Assembly: GCA_031422495.1 (NCBI GenBank)
Contig: JANPLX010000056.1
Location: 1-51,645, forward strand
Reading direction: 5' to 3'
Source of the DNA: Aalborgiella sp031422495
GTDB taxonomy: Bacteria > Pseudomonadota > Gammaproteobacteria > Burkholderiales > Burkholderiaceae_C
DNA: 51,645 nt
This document shows positions 9,506 through 17,865 of this stretch, one piece after another. Below the pieces are notes generated by a model. It did no database searches, was not told the DNA's origin, and saw nothing but the letters and a program-made list of their open reading frames with translations. Within the stretch, counting starts at the first letter, position 1. The number at the start of each line of letters is the position of its first letter. Made by a program: the position numbers and the translations under genes.

Positions 9506-9973
9506 TTATTCCCTGTGGTAGGGATGATTCGCATTGATCGACCAAGCCCGGTACAGCTGCTCAATCAGCAACACCCGCGCAAAAGCGTGCGGCAGGGTTA
9601 GGTCTGAGAGACGGATGCGTTCGTGGGCAGCTTTTTTGAATTCTGGGTCTAGGCCGTCTGGGCCGCCTATGACCAAGGCGACGTCGGACGCTTCTAGCTG
9701 CCAGTTTTTGAGCTTGGCCGCCAGTGCCATGGTGGTGAGGTTGCTTCCGCGCTCGTCTAGGGCGACGATGCGTGTGCCTTTGGGGATGACGGCTTCGATG
9801 CGTTCGCGCTCGGCAGCATAGATAGTTTCTAGCGTTTTGGAACTGCGGGGTTCGGTTTTGACGGTTTTGACTTCGACTTTCAGCTCAAACGGGAAGCGTT
9901 TGGCGTAGTCGTCCCACGCGGTTTGCGCCCAGTCTGGCATACTTTTACCTACTGCTACCACTATTATTTTCAT
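9506..9973 (-). CDS. rlmH: 23S rRNA (pseudouridine1915-N3)-methyltransferase RlmH
   Basis: 155 residues, exactly the typical RlmH length. The SPOUT-fold motifs are present: MKIIVVAVGK start, IALDERGSNLTT, VALVIGGPDGLDPE (SAM-binding trefoil knot) and the conserved C-terminal LLIEQLYRAWSINANHPYHRE. It methylates pseudouridine 1915 in helix 69 of 23S rRNA in assembled ribosomes. It lies between rsfS and maf. The start codon lies inside the hairpin arm of a dispersed repeat (9961-10009), so the repeat forms the leader of this gene; no good Shine-Dalgarno sequence is visible in that leader. Confidence 0.97.
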   Translation of the reverse strand: MKIIVVAVGKSMPDWAQTAWDDYAKRFPFELKVEVKTVKTEPRSSKTLETIYAAERERIEAVIPKGTRIVALDERGSNLTTMALAAKLKNWQLEASDVALVIGGPDGLDPEFKKAAHERIRLSDLTLPHAFARVLLIEQLYRAWSINANHPYHRE

Positions 9974-10009
9974 AGCAGCTTAGGCAATAAATACGCCGGC
10001 TAGAGCCAT
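9961..10009 (+). repeat. Dispersed palindromic repeat, copy 1 (rlmH leader)
   Basis: Hairpin part CTAT-TATTTTC-ATAG (9961-9975) overlaps the rlmH start. The core follows: TAGGCAATAAATACGCCGGC (9981-10000) then TAGAGCCAT. It is one of the best-conserved copies and is used here as a reference for the family. Confidence 0.9.
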
Positions 10010-10062
10010 AAATGCACTAATTTTGGCAATATGAAGCGGTTTACAGAAGCAAAATCGACGAT

Positions 10063-10809
10063 TTATGCCTTTTTAGCCGTTACTTTCTTCGCTGGTGCTT
10101 TTTTAGCAGCAACTTTGGTTGCGACCTTTGCCGGCGCTGCTGAAGTTGTTTTAACAGCGACTTTCTTAGCGGCTGCTTTCTTAGCTGCAGGCGTTTTAGA
10201 AGCAATCTTCTTAGCTGCCGCAGCTTTGGTCGATTTAATCGCCGCTTCCTTCTTGATCGCCGCTTTGGACGGGAAGGCTTCTGCCACACCGGTTTTGGCG
10301 GCGTTGGAGCGTTTGAGCGTCATTGGCTTTTCAGCTTTGTCGCCTTTGTCAATTTGAATCATGGCTTCTTGCGTCGCCGTGAGTTTCTTGGCGGGTGTCT
10401 TTTTAGCAGGCGATTTGGCGACCACTTTTTCAGAACCAAACTTCAAACGCACCGGAATATCTCCCCACAACTCTTCCAAATGGTAGTAGCTGCGAATGGC
10501 GGGTTGCATGACGTGGACAACGGCGGAGCCGCAATCCACAATGATCCACTCACCGTTGTCTTCACCCTCAACGCGGGGTTTGCCGAAACCGGCTTTGTTA
10601 ACCGCATCGCGCACGCTCATGGCCAAAGCGCGGGTTTGACGGTTGGATGTGCCGGAGGCGATCATCACGCGCTCAAACAAAGCGGTTTGCTTCTCAGTGT
10701 CAAACACCACGATTTCTTGGGCTTTGACGTCTTCAAGCGCATCGACGATAACGCGCTGGAGTTTTTGGATGTCTTTTTTAGCGGCGCTGTCAGAAGTAGT
10801 TGTGGTCAT
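10063..10809 (-). CDS. rsfS: Ribosome silencing factor RsfS with a Lys/Ala-rich tail
   Basis: 248 residues, about twice the usual length. Residues ~12-122 form the RsfS domain (DALEDVKAQEIVVFDTEK, FERVMIASGTSNRQTRALA, WIIVDCGSAVVHVM, LEELWGD), which binds ribosomal protein uL14 and blocks subunit joining in starvation. Residues ~130-248 are low complexity: repeated AKKA, PAKK and AAKK blocks with a short less-biased stretch (KRSNAAKTGVAEAF) in between. The tail resembles histone H1-like domains and may bind RNA or DNA. It lies between nadD and rlmH in the conserved order. Confidence 0.95.
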   Translation of the reverse strand: MTTTTSDSAAKKDIQKLQRVIVDALEDVKAQEIVVFDTEKQTALFERVMIASGTSNRQTRALAMSVRDAVNKAGFGKPRVEGEDNGEWIIVDCGSAVVHVMQPAIRSYYHLEELWGDIPVRLKFGSEKVVAKSPAKKTPAKKLTATQEAMIQIDKGDKAEKPMTLKRSNAAKTGVAEAFPSKAAIKKEAAIKSTKAAAAKKIASKTPAAKKAAAKKVAVKTTSAAPAKVATKVAAKKAPAKKVTAKKA

Positions 10810-10828
10810 GCGAGTGTTTTAAATGTAA

Positions 10829-11449
10829 TTAACGATAAAGGCCATGTGCCTCAATATAGGCAACGACAGCAGGAGGTAACAAATGGTTGACGGGTTTTTG
10901 GTGCAAAACCAGATCTCGAACGTCCGTAGCGCTCTCAGGCATGATGGGCAATTCGATATGAATGGCGCGGCAGTTGAGGCTGTTCAAAGTAGATATATAA
11001 CTTATATGACCTGTTTTATCTGATCGTTCGGCTACACATATTATAGCCAGCTTGGCAATTTCATCAAAATGGCTCCAAGTCGGCAGTGATGCGGCTTGGT
11101 CTGCGCCCATCACCAAGTAAAGCTGCGCATCAGGATTCTCGGCTTGCAGCTCGCGCAATGTGTCCAACGAATACGTCGCCCCTGTGCGTAAAACCTCACG
11201 TTGGTCAATATAAACCTTGGGAATACCGCTAAACGCTTTTTCCGCCATTTCTAGCCTATGAAACCCAATAGTCAGCTGCTGCGCTTTGTGCCATGCGTGG
11301 CCGGTGGGGATGACGTGCAAAGCATCCAAACCCAGCTGCTCAACAGCGGCCTTCGCCAATGCCACATGCGCATTGTGCGGCGGGTCAAACGCGCCACCGT
11401 ACATGCCGATGCGTTTTTGGCGTGTTTTAGCGGATGAGCTCAAAGCCAA
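10829..11449 (-). CDS. nadD: Nicotinate-nucleotide adenylyltransferase
   Basis: About 206 residues. The nucleotidyltransferase motif GMYGGAFDPPHNAH (containing HxGH-like PPHNAH) is at the N-terminus; YLVMGADQAASLPTW and the C-terminal ESATDVRDLV match NadD (ISxTxIR-type motif). It converts nicotinate mononucleotide and ATP to deamido-NAD in NAD synthesis. The start codon is not ATG: TTG at 11449 (or TTG at 11443) gives a 10-bp or 4-bp overlap with the end of hemF. The stop is 19 bp before rsfS, so an operon is likely. Confidence 0.94.
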   Translation of the reverse strand: MALSSSAKTRQKRIGMYGGAFDPPHNAHVALAKAAVEQLGLDALHVIPTGHAWHKAQQLTIGFHRLEMAEKAFSGIPKVYIDQREVLRTGATYSLDTLRELQAENPDAQLYLVMGADQAASLPTWSHFDEIAKLAIICVAERSDKTGHISYISTLNSLNCRAIHIELPIMPESATDVRDLVLHQKPVNHLLPPAVVAYIEAHGLYR

Positions 11450-12351
11450 TCTTTTCTCGGCAAAAAGTTGGTATATAACTTGGCTTCTGCCGACCCAACC
11501 TCAATCGGCCGCTGGTACGACCAGCTTGCCAATGGTGGCATCGACATCAAAATCGACTCGGTGCGCCCGCCCGACTGCAAGCCAAAGTGCGTACCTCGAT
11601 CCCACACGAGGTTGAATTCAACATAGCGACCACGGCGGTAGAGCTGAAATTCGCGCTCGCGCTCGGTGTATGGCATGTCTTTCCTACGATTGACGATGGG
11701 CAAATAGGCGTCTAACAAGGACGAGCCGACGGATTGCATCATTGCAAAACTTTGCTCAAAACTTAGCTCAGAAAAATCATCAAAAAACACGCCACCAACG
11801 CCACGCTGCTCTTGCCGGTGCTTGAGGTAAAAATACTCATCGCACCAAGTCTTGAAACGCGGAAATTTGTCGTCACCAAATGGCGCCAATGCGGTTTTGC
11901 AAGTTTGGTGAAAATGCACGGCATCTTCTTCAAAACCGTAATACGGCGTTAAATCCATACCGCCGCCGAACCAGCAGACGGGGTCTTTTCCAGGGATAGT
12001 CGCTGCCAACATCCGCACGTTCATGTGTACAGTCGGCACATACGGGTTACGCGGATGAAAGACGAGCGACACGCCCATGGCCTCAAACGGCGCACCGGCA
12101 AGCTCTGGTCTATGCTGCGTGGCAGACGGTGGCAGCTTCGCCCCATGCACATGCGAAAAGCCGCAACCCGCACGCTCAAACACCTCGCCGCCTTCTAAGA
12201 TCTGCGTGATGCCCTCGCCTTGCAAGGGCTCATCCACCGCTTTTTTCCAGCTGTCTATGATGAAGCTCTTACCGTCAATAGCCGAGATTGCAGATGTGAT
12301 ACTGTTTTGCAATCCCAGCAAATAGTTTTTGACTTGTTCTGTATTGTTCAC
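11440..12351 (-). CDS. hemF: Oxygen-dependent coproporphyrinogen-III oxidase
   Basis: 303 residues, standard HemF length. Conserved segments: GEVFERAGCGFSHVHG, PTVHMNVRML, WFGGGMDLTPYYGFEEDAVHFH, FFDDFSE, RRGRYVEFNLVWDRGTHFGLQ. It performs oxidative decarboxylation of coproporphyrinogen III to protoporphyrinogen IX in aerobic haem synthesis. The ATG overlaps the stop of the upstream acyltransferase gene by 4 bp and the 3' end overlaps nadD, so translation of the three genes is probably coupled. Confidence 0.97.
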   Translation of the reverse strand: MNNTEQVKNYLLGLQNSITSAISAIDGKSFIIDSWKKAVDEPLQGEGITQILEGGEVFERAGCGFSHVHGAKLPPSATQHRPELAGAPFEAMGVSLVFHPRNPYVPTVHMNVRMLAATIPGKDPVCWFGGGMDLTPYYGFEEDAVHFHQTCKTALAPFGDDKFPRFKTWCDEYFYLKHRQEQRGVGGVFFDDFSELSFEQSFAMMQSVGSSLLDAYLPIVNRRKDMPYTEREREFQLYRRGRYVEFNLVWDRGTHFGLQSGGRTESILMSMPPLASWSYQRPIEVGSAEAKLYTNFLPRKDWL

Positions 12352-12992
12352 GATTTCACCACCATGTCTTGTCTTGATAAATTAGGGTCTAAGATTTGAA
12401 CTGGTGATGCCAGCTCGGGGTGAAACCCTTTCACGCCGGTGTACATAGACGAAATGCGAGCCATATCTGTCTCGATATTGCCAGTGAGATTGATGAAGTC
12501 AACAATCGACACTGTTTTCGTACCGTAATCAAGTTTTACAACCAACAAAGGCACATCAGCGCTCAGGGCAGTTTGATAAAAACCGCTGCGCCAACCAGGA
12601 ATCAATTTACGTGTGCCTTCTGGTGCAAGGCCTAGCCAAAAATAAGTTTCAGCTGCTTTGTGTGATTCTATGAGTCGAACCGCCTCGCCCACCACGCCGC
12701 CTGCGGCCGTGCGGTTCACCGGCACACCACCAATCCAGCGCAACCAACGACCGATCAGCGGCCATCTAAAAATTTTGTCTTTGCCCCAAAAACTCACTTG
12801 AATACCCAGTGCAAATTTCACGAGGAACATCAACGGTGCATCCCAGTTGCTGGTGTGCGGATAAACAACCGCAACACCTTGCAACGCAGGCAAGCCATGG
12901 AAATTTGCTTTCCAACCCAGCAACTTCAAAAGCGATTGCGCCCAAGCACTGCCTTTGAACTGCACGGTATAGGGTTTGATGAATTCGTTCAA
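12348..12992 (-). CDS. Lysophospholipid acyltransferase (PlsC-like)
   Basis: PlsC-type acyltransferase with motif I PHTSNWD (HX4D: catalytic His and Asp), GGVPVNR (motif II-like) and APEGTR (motif III). Members acylate lysophosphatidate or related lipids at the inner membrane. The start is uncertain. The open frame extends to ATG 13082, but that would overlap purD by 83 bp; TTG at 12992 leaves a 7-bp gap and fits my memory of where homologues begin (just before VQFKGSAWA). TTG 13052 and GTG 13046 are other options. No strong Shine-Dalgarno is seen for any of them. It is a short member without an obvious lipid-A-specific feature. Confidence 0.85.
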   Translation of the reverse strand: MNEFIKPYTVQFKGSAWAQSLLKLLGWKANFHGLPALQGVAVVYPHTSNWDAPLMFLVKFALGIQVSFWGKDKIFRWPLIGRWLRWIGGVPVNRTAAGGVVGEAVRLIESHKAAETYFWLGLAPEGTRKLIPGWRSGFYQTALSADVPLLVVKLDYGTKTVSIVDFINLTGNIETDMARISSMYTGVKGFHPELASPVQILDPNLSRQDMVVKS

Positions 12993-12999
12993 GAAAAAT

Positions 13000-14346
13000 T
13001 CAAGTTTTAATGGCTTTATGGCCGATATCTTTGCGGTATTGCGCACCCGCAAATTGAACGCTTTGGACGACTTCATAAGCATGAAGTTGCGCTTTCTTGA
13101 CGCTCTCAGCCAGCACTGTCACGCATAAAACACGACCGCCTGAGGTAACTGTTTGGCCATCTTTTGCAGCCGTGCCCGCATGGAAAACCACGGCATCATC
13201 GCCAACGGACGAATCCTTACCCGGCAAACCAGCAATCGCATCACCTTTACGAGGCGACATCGGGTAGCCGTGCGCTGCGACGACCACGCCCAAGGCGGTA
13301 CGTCTATCCCACTCCAGTTCGATTTTATCCAATCTTCCATGAGTTCCCGGCTCGGTCGCCGCCCATAAAACTTCAAAAAAGTCAGATTTCAATCGCATCA
13401 TGATGGGCTGCGTCTCGGGGTCGCCCATGCGGCAGTTGAACTCTAGGGTTTTGATCTGACCTTTGTTCGGGCCATCCGTTTCAATCATCAAACCTGCGTA
13501 CAAAAATCCGGTGAATGGAATGCCGTCTTCTGCCATCCCTTTGATGGTTGGGAAAATCACCTCTCGCAAGGCGCGGTTATAGACATCAGGTGTGACGATA
13601 GGAGCTGGTGAATACGCACCCATCCCGCCCGTATTCGGTCCCATATCGCCATCCAACAAGCGCTTGTGATCTTGCGACGTGGCCATGACAGACACATTTT
13701 TGCCATCGCACATGACGATGAAGCTGGCTTCTTCCCCCGTTAAAAACTCTTCGATGACGACACGCGCCCCGCCTTCGTTATGCGCCACACCTAGGGTGTT
13801 GTCAACCAACATAAAGTCAATCGCCGCATGTGCCTCAGCAATATCCATCGCCACGACCACGCCTTTGCCAGCGGCTAGGCCATCAGCTTTCACCACAATC
13901 GGCGCGCCCAATCTGTCCACAAACGCGTGGGCTAACGCTGGGTCGGTAAAGGTGTCGTAATCTGCCGTGGGAATGCCGTGTCGGCGCATGAACGCTTTTG
14001 AAAACGCTTTGGAGCTTTCCAATTGCGCGGCAGCAGCCGTCGGGCCAAAAATGCGCATGCCTTTGCTGCGGAACAAATCAACCACACCAGCCGCTAAAGG
14101 TTGCTCAGGCCCTACCAGAGTTAACGCTATATCATTTGTAGCTGCCCAAGCAAGTAATTCGCTGGGTTCGGTGATATTGATGTTCTCCATCCGGCTATCC
14201 AAAGCCGTGCCACCGTTGCCCGGTGCAACAAAAACTTTGTGCACACGGTTAGATTGCGCCAACTTCCAAGCCAGCGCATGTTCGCGCCCGCCACCGCCGA
14301 CGACCAGAACATTAACTAACGCATTTTTCTTAACCACTAAATTCAT
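13000..14346 (-). CDS. purD: Phosphoribosylamine-glycine ligase
   Basis: 448 residues. N-terminal VNVLVVGGGGREHALAWKL, ATP-grasp segments IVVKADGLAAGKGVVVA and DGDMGPNTGGMGAYSPAPI, and LEFNCRMGDPETQ near the metal site are diagnostic of GARS. It catalyses the second step of de novo purine synthesis. The annotated ATG adds about eleven residues (MNLVVKKNALV) before the conserved strand; an internal GTG is possible. yebC lies 43 bp upstream on the same strand. Confidence 0.97.
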   Translation of the reverse strand: MNLVVKKNALVNVLVVGGGGREHALAWKLAQSNRVHKVFVAPGNGGTALDSRMENINITEPSELLAWAATNDIALTLVGPEQPLAAGVVDLFRSKGMRIFGPTAAAAQLESSKAFSKAFMRRHGIPTADYDTFTDPALAHAFVDRLGAPIVVKADGLAAGKGVVVAMDIAEAHAAIDFMLVDNTLGVAHNEGGARVVIEEFLTGEEASFIVMCDGKNVSVMATSQDHKRLLDGDMGPNTGGMGAYSPAPIVTPDVYNRALREVIFPTIKGMAEDGIPFTGFLYAGLMIETDGPNKGQIKTLEFNCRMGDPETQPIMMRLKSDFFEVLWAATEPGTHGRLDKIELEWDRRTALGVVVAAHGYPMSPRKGDAIAGLPGKDSSVGDDAVVFHAGTAAKDGQTVTSGGRVLCVTVLAESVKKAQLHAYEVVQSVQFAGAQYRKDIGHKAIKT

Positions 14347-14389
14347 AAATTCCTATAAAAATTCTTCGCTATTCAGCTAATTACTCAAG

Positions 14390-15115
14390 TTATTCCGACA
14401 GCGCAGCGTTATGAAACACTTCTTGCGTATCGTCCAAATCTTCCAGCACATCCAGCAGCTTTTGCATTTTGACGGCGTCTTCACCAGTCACTTCTACCGT
14501 GTTGTCCGCACGCATGGTGATTTCAGCCACTTCGGCCTTGAAACCGGCGGCCTCCAAAGCGTTTTTCACGGCTTCAAACTCGGGATAAGCCGTTAACACC
14601 TCAATCGCGCCATCGTCGTCGGTAATCACATCTTCTGCGCCGGCTTCCAACGCCGCTTCCATGAGCTTGTCTTCGTCGGTGCCCGGTGCAAAAATCAGCT
14701 GACCGCAGTGCTTGAACTGAAATGCCACCGCGCCCTCTGCGCCCATGGTGCCACCGTAGCGGCTGAAGGCGTTGCGCACAGCGGCCACGGTGCGAAAGCG
14801 GTTGTCGGTCATGCAATCGACAATGATCGCCGCGCCGCCAATGCCATAGCCTTCGTAGCGAATTTCGATGTAATTCGCGCCTTCCAGGTTGCCAGTCGCT
14901 TTATCGATGCCTCGTTTGACGTTTTCTGCGGGCATATTGGCCGCTTTGGCCTTGTCAACTGCCAAGCGCAAGCGCGGATTGGCGCTCATATCGCCGCCAC
15001 CCAAACGCGCTGCCACCATGATTTCGCGCATCACCCGCGTCCAGATACGCTGACGCTTTTCGTCTTGCCGCCCCTTACGGTGCTGAATATTTGCCCATTT
15101 ACTGTGACCAGCCAT
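14390..15115 (-). CDS. yebC: YebC/PmpR family DNA-binding regulatory protein
   Basis: 241 residues. The N-terminus MAGHSKWANIQHRKGRQD and the following RIWTRVMREI are the hallmark of YebC/TACO1. Further conserved segments are GYGIGGAAIIVDCMTDNR and GAVAFQFKHCGQLIF, with an acidic C-terminal domain (LEDLDDTQEVFHN). Family members act as transcription regulators, and recent work links them to translation of difficult peptide stretches; the role here is not resolved. It is the first gene of the minus-strand run and is divergent from the HerA-like gene across 94 bp. Confidence 0.96.
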   Translation of the reverse strand: MAGHSKWANIQHRKGRQDEKRQRIWTRVMREIMVAARLGGGDMSANPRLRLAVDKAKAANMPAENVKRGIDKATGNLEGANYIEIRYEGYGIGGAAIIVDCMTDNRFRTVAAVRNAFSRYGGTMGAEGAVAFQFKHCGQLIFAPGTDEDKLMEAALEAGAEDVITDDDGAIEVLTAYPEFEAVKNALEAAGFKAEVAEITMRADNTVEVTGEDAVKMQKLLDVLEDLDDTQEVFHNAALSE

Positions 15116-15209
15116 GTTTTTTCTCTAATATTTACGTTTAAGCTATGCTTTGATTGTACTTTTTCAATATCGCTTTTATATTCACTTTATATCTCTATAG
15201 AGGTGTTAC
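15116..15209. promoter_or_regulatory. Divergent intergenic region (yebC / HerA-like gene)
   Basis: 94-bp AT-rich spacer between divergently transcribed genes, so promoters for both must lie here. No -35/-10 pair was clear enough to place; GAGGTG at about 15200-15205 is the ribosome-binding site for the rightward gene. Confidence 0.5.
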
Positions 15210-16754
15210 ATGTCCGAACCCATCCTTATCGCCCAAAAAACAGCATCTGAGGGCAACATTCAGTGCTTTTTGCGCCCAGACAAAGCCAATCGCCACGGTC
15301 TAATCACCGGCGCGACCGGTACCGGCAAAACCATCACCCTGCAGACGATGGCCGAGGGTTTCTCAAAACTCGGCGTGCCAGTGTTCATGGCTGACGTCAA
15401 AGGCGATTTGTCCGGCATCTCGCAAGTAGGTGGATTTGGGGAGAAACTGGCCAAAGTCATCAAAGAACGCGGCATTCCTACACCGGACTTCAAAGCGTAC
15501 CCGACGACGCTGTGGGACGTGTTTGGTGAATCAGGCCATCCTGTTCGCGCCACCATCAGTGATTTAGGCCCGCTTTTGCTCAGCCGTATGCTGAATTTGA
15601 ACGAAACGCAGGCCGGCGTGCTGCAGCTGGTCTTCAAAATTGCGGACGACCAGGGCATGCTGCTCTTGGACATGAAAGACCTGCGCGCCATGTGCCAAGC
15701 CATTGGCGACAACGCGAGCGACTACACCACCTCCTACGGCAACATCAGCCCCGCCAGCATAGGCGCGATTCAGCGCGGCTTGCTGCAAACCGAGGCACAG
15801 GGTGGCGACAAGTTTTTTGGCGAGCCGATGTTGAACATTGCTGACTTCATGCAGACGGATTCCAGCGGCAAAGGCGTCATCAACATCTTGGCGGCGGACA
15901 AACTGCTCACCTCCCCCCGCTTGTACGCCACGTTTTTGCTGTGGATGCTGAGCGAGTTGTTTGAAACCCTGCCCGAAGTGGGCGATTTGGACCAACCCAA
16001 GCTGGTGTTTTTCTTCGACGAAGCGCACTTATTGTTCACCGATGCGCCAAAAGTGCTGCTGGAACGGATTGAACTGGTGGTGCGACTGGTGCGCTCCAAA
16101 GGCGTGGGCGTGTACTTTGTGACGCAAAACCCGCTGGACATCCCCGATTCCGTCCTCGCCCAGCTCGGCAACCGCGTGCAACACGCCCTGCGCGCCTACA
16201 CCCCGCGCGATCAAGCCGCCGTCAAAGCAACCGCCACCACCATGCGGCAAAACCCGAAAATCGACATTGAAACCGCCATCACCGAGCTAGAAGTCGGCGA
16301 AGCCCTCGTCAGCTTCCTAGACGAAAAAGGCCGCCCCAGCGTGACCGAACGCGTCTACGTCCTCCCACCCGCCTCCAAAATCGGCCCGATCACGCCAGAG
16401 CAACGCAAAGCCCTGCAAGCCGATTCCATCGTCGCCGGTGCCTACGAGAAAACCCTAGACCGTGAATCCGCCTACGAAAAAATCAAAGGCCATGCGGCAG
16501 AACGATTAGAAGCAGGTGACGCTTCAAACAGCGCGAAAAAAGGCGCATCTACCAAAGCTGAAGAAGGTGCAAGCGGTGGCGGCATCATGGGCGGCATCAA
16601 CGACGCCCTCTTCGGTAAAACCGGCCCACGCGGCGGCGTTCACGACGGCCTAGCCCAAACCATGGTCAAGTCCGCCGTGCGGACGATTGGTAGTTCCGTC
16701 GGAAGGCAGATTATTCGTGGGGTGCTGGGGGGGATTTTTGGGGGACGGCGGTGA
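15210..16754 (+). CDS. HerA/YjgR-like ATPase (DUF853)
   Basis: 514 residues. Walker A GATGTGKTITL near residue 33 and Walker B LVFFFDEAHLLF near residue 270, followed by VYFVTQNPLDIPDSVLAQLGNR with the FtsK/HerA-type arginine region. The glycine-rich C-terminus ends IGSSVGRQIIRGVLGGIFGG, as in YjgR. The family is an NTPase of the HerA-FtsK superfamily with unproven function; links to DNA processing are by fold only. A GAGGTG site precedes ATG 15210. It is monocistronic, with an inverted repeat just after the stop. Confidence 0.93.
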   Translation: MSEPILIAQKTASEGNIQCFLRPDKANRHGLITGATGTGKTITLQTMAEGFSKLGVPVFMADVKGDLSGISQVGGFGEKLAKVIKERGIPTPDFKAYPTTLWDVFGESGHPVRATISDLGPLLLSRMLNLNETQAGVLQLVFKIADDQGMLLLDMKDLRAMCQAIGDNASDYTTSYGNISPASIGAIQRGLLQTEAQGGDKFFGEPMLNIADFMQTDSSGKGVINILAADKLLTSPRLYATFLLWMLSELFETLPEVGDLDQPKLVFFFDEAHLLFTDAPKVLLERIELVVRLVRSKGVGVYFVTQNPLDIPDSVLAQLGNRVQHALRAYTPRDQAAVKATATTMRQNPKIDIETAITELEVGEALVSFLDEKGRPSVTERVYVLPPASKIGPITPEQRKALQADSIVAGAYEKTLDRESAYEKIKGHAAERLEAGDASNSAKKGASTKAEEGASGGGIMGGINDALFGKTGPRGGVHDGLAQTMVKSAVRTIGSSVGRQIIRGVLGGIFGGRR

Positions 16755-16758
16755 TGGT

Positions 16759-16788
16759 GAGCTAGCTTTTTTGATGAAAGACTAGCTC
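16759..16788. terminator. Inverted repeat between convergent genes
   Basis: GAGCTAG (16759-16765) pairs with CTAGCTC (16782-16788). The intervening CTTTTTT and AAAG can extend the pairing. It lies 5 bp after the HerA-like stop and before the end of the convergent small gene, so it may act as a bidirectional terminator. Confidence 0.5.
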
Positions 16789-16803
16789 CTACAAACCAAA
16801 AAT

Positions 16804-17196
16804 TTATTGCTTAGTAAATTTTGCAGGCCTACCATCAGCAAATTTGCCTTCTAGTGAATTATTTTCTTTGGCTTGGACTATCACAGTAAAAGCGGGGCAA
16901 CCTGCTATTGTTTTGTCTGAGTCCACTTGAATTGCGATCATTGAATTTTCCAAGTTTTTCATCGTAATTGGAAAATCGCGTCCCAAGCACGGGTTTATGC
17001 GGCGTGACACTCCAACTGTATAAAACCGCCAAGTTCCAGTGTTTTCTTGAATTTTCATTTCCATCTGCAAATCGTTGCCTGTGCTTGGCGAGATCGTTGT
17101 ACCATTCCAAGTTCCTGCTATTTGATTCTGCTGTGAAAAGGCAGATGAAGCTATTAACACCATTGAGGTTCCAATAAGTTTAATTTTTGTAATCAT
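16804..17196 (-). CDS. Small secreted protein of unknown function
   Basis: 130 residues. A Sec signal peptide (MITKIKLIGTSMVLIASSAFSQ) leads to a mature chain starting QNQIAGTWNGT. The short beta-rich sequence with a GTW near the start recalls small lipocalin-like periplasmic proteins, but this is only a resemblance. Two Cys (NPCLGRDF, AGCPAF) could form a disulfide. ATG at 17196 follows CGGAG. It is convergent with the HerA-like gene. No function can be assigned. Confidence 0.75.
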   Translation of the reverse strand: MITKIKLIGTSMVLIASSAFSQQNQIAGTWNGTTISPSTGNDLQMEMKIQENTGTWRFYTVGVSRRINPCLGRDFPITMKNLENSMIAIQVDSDKTIAGCPAFTVIVQAKENNSLEGKFADGRPAKFTKQ

Positions 17197-17544
17197 TCTG
17201 AACTCCGATTTGTAGAATTATTAACGTCGAATACACTTTTAAAGTCCACTAAATTTTACACTTAACCTTAACAAAACTTTAAAGAATATGAAAATTGTTA
17301 GGTTTGAGCTAGTTTCAATTGCTTAAACAACCAAATAATAGTGCAAAAACATGTAAAGCAATTGATAATTTGCTATATATTTCATAGCATAATAAATAAT
17401 AAATACGCCGTCTAGAGCCATTTTTAATCATTTTTTTAATATTCTGAACAACTTTTACGCGATTTAACGACCCTAGCAACCGTTTGACAGAATCAGTAAA
17501 TTCAAATAAACTGACTAGTCTATTAAACCAGTTCGAAACTAATC
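17197..17544. other. AT-rich intergenic region with one repeat copy
   Basis: 348 bp between the divergent secreted-protein gene and the toxin-antitoxin pair. It holds repeat copy 2 (17371-17425) and otherwise AT-rich sequence without a convincing reading frame. Promoters for both neighbours should lie here. Confidence 0.6.
17371..17425 (+). repeat. Dispersed palindromic repeat, copy 2 (left of toxin-antitoxin pair)
   Basis: Hairpin TGCTATATATTTCATAGCA (17371-17389), then a slightly altered core AATAAATACGCCGTC and TAGAGCC followed by a T run. The hairpin is identical to that of copy 3 on the other side of the toxin-antitoxin cassette. Confidence 0.9.
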
Positions 17545-17865
17545 ATGCAAACCATTCCAACTTCCGCCCATTCAGCAGCATGGCGGCTGCAAGACGCTAA
17601 GGCGCAGTTCAGCGCTTTGGTGGATAACGCATTGCGCGGAGTGCCGCAGCATGTCACCCGCAGGGGAAAGCAAGCTGTGGTGGTGCTGTCTGAACAAGAT
17701 TTTGAAGCCTTGCAGCGCAGCGCTGCCAATGCGGCCAGCAATGCTGCAAAACCCGTCAGCTTGATAGCTCATTTGCTTGCCATACCTAAAATGTCAAAAG
17801 AGGCGCCACAAAGTATCGAAGCTGAGCGCTTGGATGTGCAACCGCGAGCTATCGACTTTTCATGA
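17545..17865 (+). CDS. Phd/YefM-type antitoxin
   Basis: 106 residues. The N-terminal half has the Phd/YefM DNA-binding fold pattern: AAWRLQDAKAQFSALVDNAL, GVPQHVTRRGKQAVVVLSEQDFEAL. The C-terminal part (residues ~70-106) is the expected toxin-neutralising tail. It overlaps the PIN toxin gene by 4 bp (ATGA), the classical antitoxin-toxin arrangement. Antitoxins of this type repress their own operon with the toxin as co-repressor; the operator is not identified. Confidence 0.93.
   Translation: MQTIPTSAHSAAWRLQDAKAQFSALVDNALRGVPQHVTRRGKQAVVVLSEQDFEALQRSAANAASNAAKPVSLIAHLLAIPKMSKEAPQSIEAERLDVQPRAIDFS

Noticed and set aside
10975..11065. GGCTAC...TATAGCC palindrome within nadD
   Set aside because: Lacks the repeat core CGCCGGC and hairpin spacing; probably coincidental coding sequence.
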